NCBI GenBank assembly: GCA_964491265.1
Contig: CAZBFP010000017.1
Span: 1 to 64,000 of the forward strand
Reading direction: 5' to 3'
DNA length: 64,000 nt
DNA from: JBBAGC01 sp964491265
Lineage (GTDB): Bacteria > Spirochaetota > UBA4802 > UBA5550
Part shown: one piece after another, positions 7,264 to 16,360 of the stretch
Layout of the letters: each line of letters begins with the position of its first letter
Numbering within the stretch: position 1 is the first letter of the stretch
Made by a program: the position numbers and the translations under genes
Notes under the pieces: generated by a model
Database searches by the model: none
What the model saw: only the letters and a program-made list of their open reading frames with translations
Told to the model about the DNA's origin: nothing

Positions 7264-8054
7264 AAATAGGTATCTGCGGTGCAGGCGGTCGAATGGGGGC
7301 CGCAATTCTGAATATTATGATTGAAAAGGGTCATGCGCCTGCAGCAGCATTTGACGGGCCCGGGTCCAGGCTTCTTTCTAAAAGTACATCAGACATTGTT
7401 CCTGCCGGTGATCAGCACTGCCGGGTATCCCTCATTAATTCTGATGATATTAAAAAAACTGAGGGAATTATTGATTTTTCATCCCCTGCTGCTACATTTG
7501 AACTTATAAAACTCATGGCTCCCCTTGGTATACCCCTTGTTATAGGTACAACCGGGTTTAGTGACAGTGAACTTGAAGATTTGCAGAAGGCTTCAACTGA
7601 GATGCCTCTACTTTTTTCACCAAACATGTCTCTTGCGGTAAATCTTCTGTTTAAGCTTACTGAAATGGCATCATCATCTCTGAATATGGATTATGATGTG
7701 GAGATATTTGAAGCTCATCATAAATATAAAAAGGATGCTCCTTCAGGGACAGCCCGGAAACTTATTGAGGTTATAAAGAAGAACATGCCCGGTCTTGCTG
7801 ATGCCGGGGAGGTTCATGGAAGAGAAGGGATTGTAGGTGAAAGAGGAGAATGTGAAATAGGTGTTCACGCTATGAGAGGGGGGAGTATTGTGGGTGAGCA
7901 CACTGTATTCTTCACAAGCGCTGATGAGAGGATTGAACTTACACACAGGGCTGCAAGCAGAGATACTTTTGCACGCGGGGCTGTAACTGCAATGGAATTT
8001 ATGAAGGGGAAACCTGCAGGATTTTATAATATGTTTGATGTTCTGGGACTGTAA
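7260..8054 (+). CDS. dapB: 4-hydroxy-tetrahydrodipicolinate reductase
   Basis: NAD(P)H-dependent reductase acting directly after DapA. The Rossmann motif GAGGRMG is at residues 7-13. GTTGF (96-100) lines the cofactor site, and the catalytic signature EAHHKYKKDAPSGTA is at 151-165, with the conserved His pair at 153-154 and substrate-binding SGT at 162-164. The 264-residue length is normal. It starts inside the dapA stop and its own stop overlaps the next start by one base (TAATG), making a tightly coupled three-gene unit. Confidence 0.95.
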   Translation: MKIGICGAGGRMGAAILNIMIEKGHAPAAAFDGPGSRLLSKSTSDIVPAGDQHCRVSLINSDDIKKTEGIIDFSSPAATFELIKLMAPLGIPLVIGTTGFSDSELEDLQKASTEMPLLFSPNMSLAVNLLFKLTEMASSSLNMDYDVEIFEAHHKYKKDAPSGTARKLIEVIKKNMPGLADAGEVHGREGIVGERGECEIGVHAMRGGSIVGEHTVFFTSADERIELTHRAASRDTFARGAVTAMEFMKGKPAGFYNMFDVLGL

Positions 8055-8980
8055 TGGCTGAAGATGATAAGAATCTTACTGATGACCTGAAGGAATTCGA
8101 AGAGAATCCCTACGATCACTATGATAAACGACCTGAGGATGTGGTGCGTCTTTTTTATGTTCATGACGTGCCTGTAATACCTGTGGTTTCAAAGCGCGGG
8201 GTGCTTATCGGTGTTCTGAGGAAGGAATCGGTAATTTCCCAGCTCAGTGATATCGAACGGGTTGAAAAGCTTAAAATAGATGAATTTATTACACAGCTTG
8301 CGGGAAGGATGAATTTTGATGACCTTCTCCCTTACGGGAAAATCAGGGAGTTTGTTGTAATCAATATCTTTGGTGAATTACAGGGAACATGGACAAGGCT
8401 GCAGCTCTTCACTGCCTGTGAAAACAATAAAGGTTCCGGTCCAGTGGAAGAGGTTAAAAAGCAGCAAGAGGAGCAGGCTCTTGAATGGATGATTTATCTT
8501 ATACTTGAGCATGTCCCCCGGGGGTTGTATGCAATAAATGAGCATGGCAGAACAATCTTTTACAACAGCTATTTTGATGATTTTTTTTCTGCGAAATTCG
8601 GTAAAGATGTTGATATCGAATTTGTTGAAAAGAGTATAGTGGATCCGCATAAAAACGAACTCCGTCCTGATCCGTCGGGGAGTAATATAATTTTTTATAA
8701 CAGTGTGATGGATCTGACCTATGAAAGGATCCCCCTTGTGAGCAAGGGGAGGAAGTCAGGGTTTCTTATTTTTTGTGATAATATGGGTGCTGATACACCT
8801 GTTCCGGCAGAGGGGGGTGGCCCCCTTTCAGATAGAATTGAAACATTTGAGCGTCAGGTAATTGTTGACGCGATACAGCGGGCCTCGTCACTTGGTGAAG
8901 CTGCTTCAGAATTGGGGTTAAATAAACAGTCTTTAAGGAGCAGGCTTAAAAAATTCGGAATCGAAACTGATAAAAAATAA
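8054..8980 (+). CDS. CBS-PAS-Fis-type HTH regulatory protein
   Basis: 308 residues. The N-terminus (about 20-75) contains CBS-like sequence (VVRLFYVHDVPVIPVVSKRGVLIGVLRKESVI). The middle (about 150-250) looks like a PAS domain (LYAINEHGRTIFYNSYFDDFF). The C-terminus (about 266-308) is a Fis-family helix-turn-helix (ERQVIVDAIQRA, EAASELGLNKQSLRSRLKKFGI), the DNA-binding end of bacterial enhancer-binding proteins, but without any AAA+ sigma-54 domain. It probably senses a ligand through CBS/PAS and binds DNA. Its one-base overlap with dapB suggests a regulator tied to lysine/diaminopimelate supply, which is inference. Confidence 0.7.
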   Translation: MAEDDKNLTDDLKEFEENPYDHYDKRPEDVVRLFYVHDVPVIPVVSKRGVLIGVLRKESVISQLSDIERVEKLKIDEFITQLAGRMNFDDLLPYGKIREFVVINIFGELQGTWTRLQLFTACENNKGSGPVEEVKKQQEEQALEWMIYLILEHVPRGLYAINEHGRTIFYNSYFDDFFSAKFGKDVDIEFVEKSIVDPHKNELRPDPSGSNIIFYNSVMDLTYERIPLVSKGRKSGFLIFCDNMGADTPVPAEGGGPLSDRIETFERQVIVDAIQRASSLGEAASELGLNKQSLRSRLKKFGIETDKK

Positions 8981-9020
8981 AATCCCGTCTTATTTTTTTT
9001 TGCTTTCTTTGCTATTTTTC

Positions 9021-9048
9021 TTGACTTAAATACTTTTGATAATATTTT
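9021..9048 (+). promoter_or_regulatory. Putative promoter of rho
   Basis: TTGACT (9021-9026), 16 bases, TATTTT (9043-9048), leaving a leader of about 170 bases before the rho start at 9223. Long leaders are common for autoregulated rho genes. Prediction by eye only. Confidence 0.4.
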
Positions 9049-9222
9049 GATATTAATTATAAATGTCTTTGTTTTTCTCACACCCCAAGCCTCTTTTTAC
9101 GTTTTTTAAAATTAAAAATACCTGATCAGAAGTATTAAGAGAAAAAGGCATTTTAAATACTTTAAATACCAATCTTGAAGCAGATTATTTAAAAATAAAA
9201 AAACAAAATTTAAGGATTATTT

Positions 9223-10590
9223 ATGTCTAAATCAAATGAAATGAACGCTATTGATCAGCCTGAAGAGAGTCCGGTTGATGAAAAGACAGCTGTAAATGGT
9301 AAAGGCGAACCCGTAATAAATGGAGATCCCTCTAATAAGCTGGATCTGGGTGAGCTGAAAGCAAAGACAATTAACTCTCTCTATACCCTTGCCAAGGAAA
9401 TGGGGCTTGAGCGTGTTTCCGGTCTTAAAAAACAGGATCTTATATTTGAGATTCTTAAAGGACAGACTGAACAGAAGGGGCTGATTTTTGCAAGCGGTGT
9501 ACTGGAAATACTAAGTGATGGTTACGGGTTTTTAAGATCTCCAAACTATAATTATCTCCCGGGCCCTGATGATATATATGTTTCCCCATCCCAGATAAGG
9601 CTTTTCGGGCTTAAGACTGGTGATACAGTTGCGGGGCAGATACGCCCACCAAAAGATAATGAAAGATTTTTTGCGCTTCTCAGAATTGAAGCAATAAATT
9701 ATGAAAATCCCGAAAATCTTAACAGAAGGGTACTTTTCGATGATCTTACACCTCTCTATCCTGACGAGAGGATTCAGCTGGAAACTACCGGTGATGAAGT
9801 TGAAATGAGAATAATGAATCTCATGACCCCGATTGGTAAAGGGCAGAGGGCGCTAATAGTTGCTCCTCCAAGAACCGGTAAAACAGTACTTCTTCAGAAG
9901 CTTGCAAATGCAATTGCTGTTAATCACCCGGAAGTATATCTTATTGTACTCCTTATAGATGAGAGACCTGAAGAGGTTACAGATATGGAAAGGTCTGTAA
10001 AAGGTGAGGTTGTATCCTCAACCTTTGATGAGCAGGCTACAAGACATGTACAGGTTGCAGAAATGGTAATACAGAAGGCGCGGCGTCTTGTTGAAAGAAA
10101 GATGGATGTAGTTATACTTCTTGATTCAATTACAAGGCTTGCCAGGGCCTATAATCAGGTTGTTCCCACAAGCGGCAAGATACTCTCCGGCGGTGTAGAT
10201 TCCAATGCCCTTCATAAGCCGAAAAGATTTTTCGGTGCAGCCCGTAATATTGAAGAGGGCGGAAGCTTAACTATTCTGGCAACTGCACTTGTTGATACAG
10301 GGAGTAGAATGGATGAGGTTATTTTTGAAGAATTTAAAGGAACCGGCAACAGTGAACTCCATCTGGATAGAAAACTTTCGGATAGAAGGATATATCCTGC
10401 CATAGATATTAATAAATCAGGCACCAGAAAAGAAGAATTACTGCTTGACGAAGAAGAGATAAATAAATTATGGGTATTAAGGAAGGCTCTTGCTTCTATG
10501 AGTTCAACTGAGGCAATGGAGCTTCTTGTAGAAAAAATGAAGGCTACAAAGAATAACAGGGCCTTTTTTAAAGCCATGAATACGGCTTAA
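9223..10590 (+). CDS. rho: Transcription termination factor Rho
   Basis: RNA-dependent hexameric ATPase helicase that ends transcription. After an acidic, non-conserved N-terminal tail of about 40 residues, the order is the Rho N-terminal helical domain (about 42-80), the cold-shock-like RNA-binding domain (about 88-165; DGYGFLRSP, GPDDIYVSPSQIRLFGLKTGD), and the ATPase core. The core has Walker A APPRTGKT (214-221), Walker B VVILLDSITR and the secondary RNA-binding loop near SGGVDSNALHKPKRFFGAARN. Length 455 is normal. The start has AAGGA at 9212-9216. rpmE follows 48 bases downstream, an arrangement seen in many bacteria. Confidence 0.97.
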   Translation: MSKSNEMNAIDQPEESPVDEKTAVNGKGEPVINGDPSNKLDLGELKAKTINSLYTLAKEMGLERVSGLKKQDLIFEILKGQTEQKGLIFASGVLEILSDGYGFLRSPNYNYLPGPDDIYVSPSQIRLFGLKTGDTVAGQIRPPKDNERFFALLRIEAINYENPENLNRRVLFDDLTPLYPDERIQLETTGDEVEMRIMNLMTPIGKGQRALIVAPPRTGKTVLLQKLANAIAVNHPEVYLIVLLIDERPEEVTDMERSVKGEVVSSTFDEQATRHVQVAEMVIQKARRLVERKMDVVILLDSITRLARAYNQVVPTSGKILSGGVDSNALHKPKRFFGAARNIEEGGSLTILATALVDTGSRMDEVIFEEFKGTGNSELHLDRKLSDRRIYPAIDINKSGTRKEELLLDEEEINKLWVLRKALASMSSTEAMELLVEKMKATKNNRAFFKAMNTA

Positions 10591-10638
10591 AAGTTGATTT
10601 TTTGTAATTGAAATATAAACAAAGGGAGATTTTGTAAA

Positions 10639-10839
10639 ATGAAATCAGGTATTCATCCGGACTATAGTGAAACAGTAATAAAGTGTGCCTGCGGTAGTGA
10701 GATACACACAAAATCGGTTATTAAAGACCTTAAAGTTGAAGTATGCTCAAGCTGCCACCCTTTTTACACTAAAAAGCAGAAGCTTGTAGACACAGCAGGA
10801 AGAGTGGAAAAATTCAAGAAGAAGTACAATATTAAATAA
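10639..10839 (+). CDS. rpmE: 50S ribosomal protein L31
   Basis: 66 residues, full length. The opening MKSGIHPDYSETVIKCACGSEIHTKS and the later EVCSSCHPFYTKKQK are the L31 signature. CAC in the first half and CSSC in the second supply four cysteines, so this is the zinc-binding (C+) form. A ribosome binding site AAAGGGAGA precedes the start. It is probably cotranscribed with rho and ends at the hairpin at 10865. Confidence 0.96.
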   Translation: MKSGIHPDYSETVIKCACGSEIHTKSVIKDLKVEVCSSCHPFYTKKQKLVDTAGRVEKFKKKYNIK

Positions 10840-10862
10840 TTTCTTTTTAAATTATACGACTG

Positions 10863-11762
10863 CTATAATGGGCGCTTTTTGCGTCCATTATTATTTATCC
10901 GGGCTTTAGCATAGCTGAAAAATCCGCTTATTCCTGTAATTGAGATCATTATCAGGATCGAACCTGAAATGATTCTCATATTCACATCTTCCAGAAAAAC
11001 AAAATAACCGAGAAGAACAGCAAAAACTATCCGGGTCGATGAGATGAGAGCACCCGGTGTAGCGTCAATATGCTTGTAGCCTTCCGTGATATAATACTGG
11101 CCTATATATGAAAAGAGAGCACAGAGGAATATATAGAGAATTGATATACCGTGAGGTATTATAAAAACAGGGATTACCATTATGCCATTAATTAGAGTCC
11201 CTATGAGCATCAGGTAAAAAACAATAACATAGCTGTCATTAAATTTTCTAGCCTCCCGCAAAGTTGTTATGGCAAAACCTGCAACAATCCCTGACAGGAG
11301 TGCCGCAATATCACCCCTGTTCAGGAGATTCATCCCCGGCTCTGACCCTTCAGGTACCATTGTCAGATATATACCCGCACCGGTTGCTATAAGGTAGAGA
11401 AAGTATTCACCCGATGTTTTTTCTTTATTTATGAATGGAGCAATGAGAAAAACAAAAACAGGATAAGTCATGTTAAGAAGATTGGCTTTACCTATACTGG
11501 AATGCTCAACCCCGATAAAGAAAAGAATTACCGCAATTGTGTTGAAAATTGCCCGCATGTAGACATGGCGGGATTTGACGGTTTTTAAACTTTTCTTTTT
11601 ATAGATTATATAAAAGAGTGTTATGATAAAGCCGAAGAGAAACCTGAAAAACGATAGCTCTATTGCAGGGATATCTGTATCAGCTGTAACAAGCTTTACA
11701 AAAACAGTGGCTAAAGCAAATGAAAAAGCTGATATTATTAGATATATAACCCCCCGGAGCAT
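10863..11762 (-). CDS. EamA/DMT-family permease
   Basis: 299 residues with ten hydrophobic segments in two five-helix halves, the drug/metabolite transporter (EamA) architecture. The N-terminal half contains SFFRFLFGFIITLFYIIYKKK and the second half contains GYKHIDATPGALISSTRIVFAVLLGYFVFLED, both typical of EamA repeats; the tail is basic. It would export a small metabolite across the inner membrane, with substrate unknown. It lies 8 bases after lgt on the minus strand and is probably cotranscribed, with no obvious functional link. Confidence 0.8.
   Translation of the reverse strand: MLRGVIYLIISAFSFALATVFVKLVTADTDIPAIELSFFRFLFGFIITLFYIIYKKKSLKTVKSRHVYMRAIFNTIAVILFFIGVEHSSIGKANLLNMTYPVFVFLIAPFINKEKTSGEYFLYLIATGAGIYLTMVPEGSEPGMNLLNRGDIAALLSGIVAGFAITTLREARKFNDSYVIVFYLMLIGTLINGIMVIPVFIIPHGISILYIFLCALFSYIGQYYITEGYKHIDATPGALISSTRIVFAVLLGYFVFLEDVNMRIISGSILIMISITGISGFFSYAKARINNNGRKKRPL
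10865..10891 (+). terminator. Terminator-like hairpin between rpmE and the EamA gene
   Basis: ATAATGGGCGC, loop TTTTT, GCGTCCATTAT (11-bp stem with one G-T pair), followed by TATTTAT. It ends the rho-rpmE transcript and overlaps the last codons of the convergent transporter gene. Confidence 0.5.
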
Positions 11763-11770
11763 TAATTATT

Positions 11771-12532
11771 TCAATGACTGTTTTTTAAACCGTTGTAGCG
11801 GTTAAGGAGAAATATTCCTGCTATTCCGGTAAAAATAAAAAGTAAAGCAACAAGCTGCGCCTGAGTAAGCCCGAACCCTGTTACCGGGTTTAGCCTTATA
11901 AATTCAACTATGAATCTGGCTGCACCATTCATGCACAGGTAGATAAAGAATATTGTGCCTGTTTGAAAGTTCCTGGTCCTCATCTGAAGGAGAACAAAGA
12001 AAAATATAAAGGACATGAGAGATTCAAAAAGAGGAGTAGGGTATACTGTAGCTGTAACAGGAACAATTCCCCCGGGATATGATACTGCAAAAATAGAATC
12101 AACCGGAATTCCGTAACAGCCGTCACCGGAAACATGGCAGCCCAGGCGCCCTATGCCGTATCCCAGAGCCATTGAAGGGGAGGCGATGTCGAATATTTTG
12201 AGTACGCTCTGCTTCTCTTTCTTAATTATTATTATTGCCACAAGAAATGAAAGCAGAAATCCGCCGTAAACTGAGAGTCCGGCCCCTGAAAAAAGCATCT
12301 CCCTGGGGGACTGAAGAAATTCACCAAAATTATCAAAAATATGGAAAATTTTAGCACCTATAATTGCACTCGGTATGATTGCAATAAGGAGCTTGTATGC
12401 AATATCAGGATCAAGTCCATTGATTTTGAATTCACGTTCAGCGAAAAGGAATCCCAGGTAAAAGGCCATTCCAAGAAGCAGCCCGTATGATCCAATTGTA
12501 ATAAATTTATATTCAAAAAGTATCGGATACAT
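11771..12532 (-). CDS. lgt: Prolipoprotein diacylglyceryl transferase
   Basis: Transfers diacylglycerol from phosphatidylglycerol to the lipobox cysteine of prolipoproteins in the inner membrane. 253 residues with about seven membrane segments. The start PILFEYKFITIGSYGLLLGMAFY is typical. The signature region reads YGIGRLGCHVSGDGCYGIP (about residues 124-142), with the conserved GR followed by a Cys/Gly-rich version instead of the GRxxNFxN form of enterobacteria. Near the C-terminus RFIVEFIRLNP is the second conserved block. Substrates such as the lipoprotein at 5971 occur in this window. First gene of an lgt-EamA pair. Confidence 0.92.
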   Translation of the reverse strand: MYPILFEYKFITIGSYGLLLGMAFYLGFLFAEREFKINGLDPDIAYKLLIAIIPSAIIGAKIFHIFDNFGEFLQSPREMLFSGAGLSVYGGFLLSFLVAIIIIKKEKQSVLKIFDIASPSMALGYGIGRLGCHVSGDGCYGIPVDSIFAVSYPGGIVPVTATVYPTPLFESLMSFIFFFVLLQMRTRNFQTGTIFFIYLCMNGAARFIVEFIRLNPVTGFGLTQAQLVALLFIFTGIAGIFLLNRYNGLKNSH

Positions 12533-12620
12533 TGTATTCTCCCTTATTTCTCAGGTATAATCAAAAAGATCTTATTAACATCAAGTTTATAAAGAAATTT
12601 ACAGATAATAGTATATATAA

Positions 12621-12741
12621 CAGTAATTATTCCTAAAGATATTTTTTAGTGCAATAACGATGTTTTCCATATCCCCGCCGCCGTAGGCGGCGGGGATATT
12701 AGAGCATTTTATTTCAAAAAAAAGTTAAAGAATTAACACTG
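12621..12741 (+). repeat. Intergenic palindromic repeat, family A, copy 2
   Basis: Same ends (CAGTAATTATTCC ... AATTAACACTG) as copy 1. The hairpin loop has changed (GCC-GTAG-GGC) but the stem is intact. It is flanked on both sides by TATATA-rich sequence. It lies between lgt and the gene at 12912; apart from this element 12533-12911 holds no recognised feature. Confidence 0.85.
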
Positions 12742-12911
12742 TATATATAGTCTTTTTTTATTGTCTAATTAATTATGCAGCCGGCTAATGTTGTCAAGAG
12801 TTAACTTTTAACCGGGTAATTTTTTATATTGCATTAAGGGGTGAAATACTCCAGCCTGTTTTTTTTAACAAAAAACCGGGGATTTATACTTATTAAATTT
12901 GAGGTTCTGTT

Positions 12912-13295
12912 ATGGATAACGATGAAAAAGTAAGTCTCATCAGGAAAGGTAATGAGCTTTTTAACAAAGGTGATATAACAGGAGCGATTGCGATTTTTGT
13001 TAAAACAGGCTACAGGGATGGCTTAACAAGAGTAGCAGATTACTATTTTTATGATAAAAAGCTTCCCCTCATTGCCTTAAAGTTCTACAGGATGGTAAAC
13101 CGTAAGGATAAGGTTGATGAAATATTCGCACGGATGATGTTTGCTCTTGGCAAGCTTCTTAAAAGCGATTCCAGGCCTGCTGAGTCTGTTCCCCCTGAGC
13201 CGGATAATAAGGAGGAGGTTGAAGTGAAAATTCATCCTAAACTGAAACTCCTTGCTGAAGAGATTATCAGGGATAGTGAAAAAAGAAAAAGCTGA
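12912..13295 (+). CDS. Small TPR-like helical protein
   Basis: 127 residues with ATG at 12912 behind GAGG. The first 85 residues form helix pairs of tetratricopeptide type (IRKGNELFNKGDITGAIAIFVKTGYRDGLTRVADYYFYDKKLPLIALKFY, roughly three helix-turn-helix units). A proline-rich acidic linker and a charged C-terminal helix follow. No enzymatic motif; it is probably a small scaffold protein. I recognise the pattern as one seen in spirochaete hypothetical proteins, but cannot name a family. A copy of repeat family A starts 7 bases after its stop. Confidence 0.65.
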   Translation: MDNDEKVSLIRKGNELFNKGDITGAIAIFVKTGYRDGLTRVADYYFYDKKLPLIALKFYRMVNRKDKVDEIFARMMFALGKLLKSDSRPAESVPPEPDNKEEVEVKIHPKLKLLAEEIIRDSEKRKS

Positions 13296-13302
13296 AAATA
13301 TT

Positions 13303-13423
13303 CAGTGATAATTCCTTAACTTTTATTTGGTATATAATGATTTATTATCCCCGCCGCCGAAGGCAGCGGGGATAATAAAAACAGAATTATTGCAATATAG
13401 GAGATCTTTAGGAATAATTACTG
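13303..13423 (-). repeat. Intergenic palindromic repeat, family A, copy 3 (inverted)
   Basis: Full-length copy in the opposite orientation (CAGTGATAATTCC ... GGAATAATTACTG on the plus strand), with the hairpin CCCCGCCGCC/GGCAGCGGGG, one stem mismatch. It fills the gap between the gene ending at 13295 and the M16 gene, so it probably contributes to the 3' or 5' untranslated regions there. Confidence 0.8.
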
Positions 13424-13454
13424 GAGAATATTTATAATTTTGCAAAGAGGTGCA

Positions 13455-14957
13455 ATGAGACTGATTCCGGTTTTTATAATTTTTTTAATCTCCCTTTTTA
13501 CGGGAGGCCCTTCTTCCGCAGATACTCTGGATGCGGGGAGATATTTTGAAGAGAATGTTGTAGAAAAAAAGCTTCCTAACGGTATAACACTTCTTATGCT
13601 CAATCGGGGGTATTCACCGACACTTTCAACGAGGATCTCTTTTTGTGTAGGCTCTGCTGATGAAAGCTACAATAATATTGGAGCAGCCCATATTCTTGAG
13701 CATATGCTTTTTAAAGGTACCGATTCTATAGGCACAACCGATTTTGAAAAAGAGAAGAAAATACTGGGGAGAATAGAAGCTATAGGGGAAACTATTGACA
13801 GGTTAAAACTGCAGAATCCTTCCCACTCCTCCCTGCCTGTATTGGAGCGGGAGCTTCAGGAGCTTCAGAAAGAGCAGTCTCTTTACACAGTCAGTTCCCC
13901 ATATGATAAAATATATACAGAGAAGGGGGGCATCGGACTTAATGCCTCCACATCTAAAGATATGACCGGCTATTATGTTCAGCTCCCGTCAGACCAGATA
14001 GAGCTATGGGCCAAAGTAGAGTCGGAAAGATTCAGGAAGCCCGTTCTGCGGGAATATTACAGGGAGAGGGACAATGTAATTGAAGAGAGGCTCATGAGAA
14101 CTGAGTCGAGCGGTAACGGTCTTCTCAGTGAAGCTTTTTTTGCAGCAGCCTATTCTGCTCACCCCTACAGGCATCCGGTTATCGGCTGGGCCTCAAATAT
14201 TAAATATATGTCAATACACGATATCCGGCGTTTTTACCGTGAGTTTTATATACCGTCAAGGATGACGATTACTGTTGTGGGTAAACAGGATACTGATGAA
14301 ACATACAGGATTGTTGAAAAGTATTTTAAAGATATTAAACCGGGTGCAGATCCTGGGGAGATAAAGATAATTGAGCCTGCACAGGCAGGGGAAAAACGGA
14401 TTGAGGTTTTTTTCAGATCCCAGCCCTTTATTATTATGGGGTGGAAAAAACCGGCATATCCAGATCAGGTCGATTATGTCTTTGATGTTATTTCTACTTC
14501 ACTTGGTGATGGAAAATCATCTCAACTTTACCGTTCACTGGTGCTTGATAAAAAAATTGCATCTTCTGTCTACACATGGAACGGCGCCCCCGGGGCACGT
14601 TATAATAATATGTTCCTTATTTATGCGGCACCTGCCGCAGGTTATACCCCTGAAGAGCTGGAACAGGCTGTATATAAGGAGATTGCACTTTTCAGAGATA
14701 ATGTTAATTCCGCTGAACTTGAACGGGTTAAGAATATTTCAGAATCATCCTTTATGTTTATGATGGACAGCAACGAATCTATTGCAAGATCTCTCAGTTA
14801 TTACCAGACAGTTCTTAAAGAGTGGCGTTACTTAACCCGCTATATTGAGGGGATAAAGAGGGTTACGGTTGAGGATGTGCAGAGTGCAATTGACACTTAT
14901 ATTAAGACAAAAAACAGAACTGTGGGTATACTGAGAGATGAAAGGGGGGAGGAATGA
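13455..14957 (+). CDS. M16 family zinc metallopeptidase, catalytic subunit
   Basis: I place the start at ATG 13455, with AGAGGT nine bases before, rather than at the in-frame TTG 13440. The 500-residue protein has a signal peptide (MRLIPVFIIFLISLFTGGPSSA) and would act in the periplasm or at the outer membrane. The inverse zinc motif HxxEH is H79-IL-E82-H83 in AAHILEHMLFKG, and a downstream glutamate pair is in RDNVIEERLMR. The N-terminal M16 domain (about 40-230) and inactive C-terminal domain (about 240-440) are both present. The next gene, overlapping by 4 bases, is an M16 protein without the zinc motif, so the two probably form the usual active/inactive heterodimer. Confidence 0.9.
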   Translation: MRLIPVFIIFLISLFTGGPSSADTLDAGRYFEENVVEKKLPNGITLLMLNRGYSPTLSTRISFCVGSADESYNNIGAAHILEHMLFKGTDSIGTTDFEKEKKILGRIEAIGETIDRLKLQNPSHSSLPVLERELQELQKEQSLYTVSSPYDKIYTEKGGIGLNASTSKDMTGYYVQLPSDQIELWAKVESERFRKPVLREYYRERDNVIEERLMRTESSGNGLLSEAFFAAAYSAHPYRHPVIGWASNIKYMSIHDIRRFYREFYIPSRMTITVVGKQDTDETYRIVEKYFKDIKPGADPGEIKIIEPAQAGEKRIEVFFRSQPFIIMGWKKPAYPDQVDYVFDVISTSLGDGKSSQLYRSLVLDKKIASSVYTWNGAPGARYNNMFLIYAAPAAGYTPEELEQAVYKEIALFRDNVNSAELERVKNISESSFMFMMDSNESIARSLSYYQTVLKEWRYLTRYIEGIKRVTVEDVQSAIDTYIKTKNRTVGILRDERGEE

Positions 14958-16360
14958 GAATAATATCCTCAATTAAGTTCACTTTTGCATTTTTTACTCT
15001 CTTTCTGCTGATTGATGTTTCATCCGGCTTTTCTGCCGTTATCAGTAATATTGAAATGCCGCGGGTCGAGAGTAAATCTCTTGATAACGGGGTTAAGCTG
15101 CTGCACGTGAAAGATGAACTTCCACGTACGGTCTTTTATGTGTCAGTAGGTTATGGGAGACTTTATGAGGATAAAAAGAGTGCCGGAATTTCGGAGCTCT
15201 TAACACGGACTCTTTCAATTGCAGGTACTGAAAAATATCCGGGGAATGAGCTTTACACCAGGCTTGAAGCTGTGGGGGGTGAAATCAATTTTATTCCCGG
15301 ATGGGAGAATATTGTTATTGAATTGAAGATTCTCAGCAGACACAGGGAACTGGCCTTTGATATTCTCTCCGATATTTTCACCAGTCCTCTTTTTAATGAG
15401 GAGAGCCTTGATTCAGCAAAGGCCCTTATGATTGAGAAGATAAAGAGGGGGAGGGATAATCCTTCAGATATTGCATTTGAAAAACTGAGGGAGATAATTT
15501 TCTGCGGTTCAGGCTACGGGGGAACACCTTCTGAAAAAACAACCGGTTCTGTATCCGCATCTGACCTTGTGAAAGTGTGGGATAAATATTTCCGCGGGGG
15601 AAATGTAAGTATAGCAGTTTCAACTTCTATTGATGCTGATGATTATTTCAAGTCTGCTGAGATGAGTTTCAGCGGAATAAAGAAGGGTGAGAGAATTTAT
15701 TATGATGTAAACAAAGAATGCATTAATGATTCTCTTAAAGAAAAGAGTGCCAATATTTATCTTCTCCCCATGAATCTTGAGCAGGCAACAATAGTAACCG
15801 GTACTGTTGCTCCACGTCTCAGCTATGAAGGGAATTATGCTCTTCACCTGATGAATTATATCCTTGGAGGTGGTTCCTTTAATTCCAGGCTTACTTCTGA
15901 AATCAGGGTTAAACGGGGGCTCGCATATTCTGTTTTTTCTCTTGTTCGAAACAGGTACAGCACAGGGGTTTTTATGTCTTTTGTGCAGACAAGAAATGAT
16001 AATGTTCCCCTTGTCCTTTCTCTTATTCGTGATAATGTGAAGCTCATGGCTCAAACTGATGTTCCTGAAGATGAACTTCTTTGGGCCAGGGAATCGATAA
16101 ATAACAGCTATATTTTCCGTTTCGAGAAAATTTCCCACATACTTGCCAATTATATTGATATAGAATATAATGGTCTTGATGCGGATTATTACAGGGATTA
16201 CCCTCAAAAAATCAACAGTGTAAAAGCCGCAGAAATAAAAGAAGAGTCAGCAAAGCTTTTCAGCCGGGGCATGATTACGGTTATTGCAGGTGACAGAAAA
16301 ATTGCGGAGGAACTGAAAAAATATGGTAATGTGATCATACTGGAGAATGACAGTGATTGA
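14954..16360 (+). CDS. M16 family protein, non-catalytic partner
   Basis: 468 residues with a signal peptide (about 1-28, ending SSGFSA). The M16 fold is recognisable from the N-terminal ESKSLDNGVKLLHVKDELPR block and the later conserved segment YILGGGSFNSRLTSEIRVKRGLAYSV. Where the active subunit has HxxEH this protein has SAGISELLTRTLSIAGT, so zinc binding is lost. Partners of this kind supply half of the clam-shell chamber. It starts inside the stop of the active subunit (ATGA) and its 3' end overlaps the RseC-like gene by 14 bases. Confidence 0.87.
   Translation: MRIISSIKFTFAFFTLFLLIDVSSGFSAVISNIEMPRVESKSLDNGVKLLHVKDELPRTVFYVSVGYGRLYEDKKSAGISELLTRTLSIAGTEKYPGNELYTRLEAVGGEINFIPGWENIVIELKILSRHRELAFDILSDIFTSPLFNEESLDSAKALMIEKIKRGRDNPSDIAFEKLREIIFCGSGYGGTPSEKTTGSVSASDLVKVWDKYFRGGNVSIAVSTSIDADDYFKSAEMSFSGIKKGERIYYDVNKECINDSLKEKSANIYLLPMNLEQATIVTGTVAPRLSYEGNYALHLMNYILGGGSFNSRLTSEIRVKRGLAYSVFSLVRNRYSTGVFMSFVQTRNDNVPLVLSLIRDNVKLMAQTDVPEDELLWARESINNSYIFRFEKISHILANYIDIEYNGLDADYYRDYPQKINSVKAAEIKEESAKLFSRGMITVIAGDRKIAEELKKYGNVIILENDSD

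Noticed and set aside
15620..16207. Minus-strand 195-codon ORF inside the second M16 gene
   Set aside because: Shadow of a convincing coding frame; composition and lack of start signal argue against a gene.
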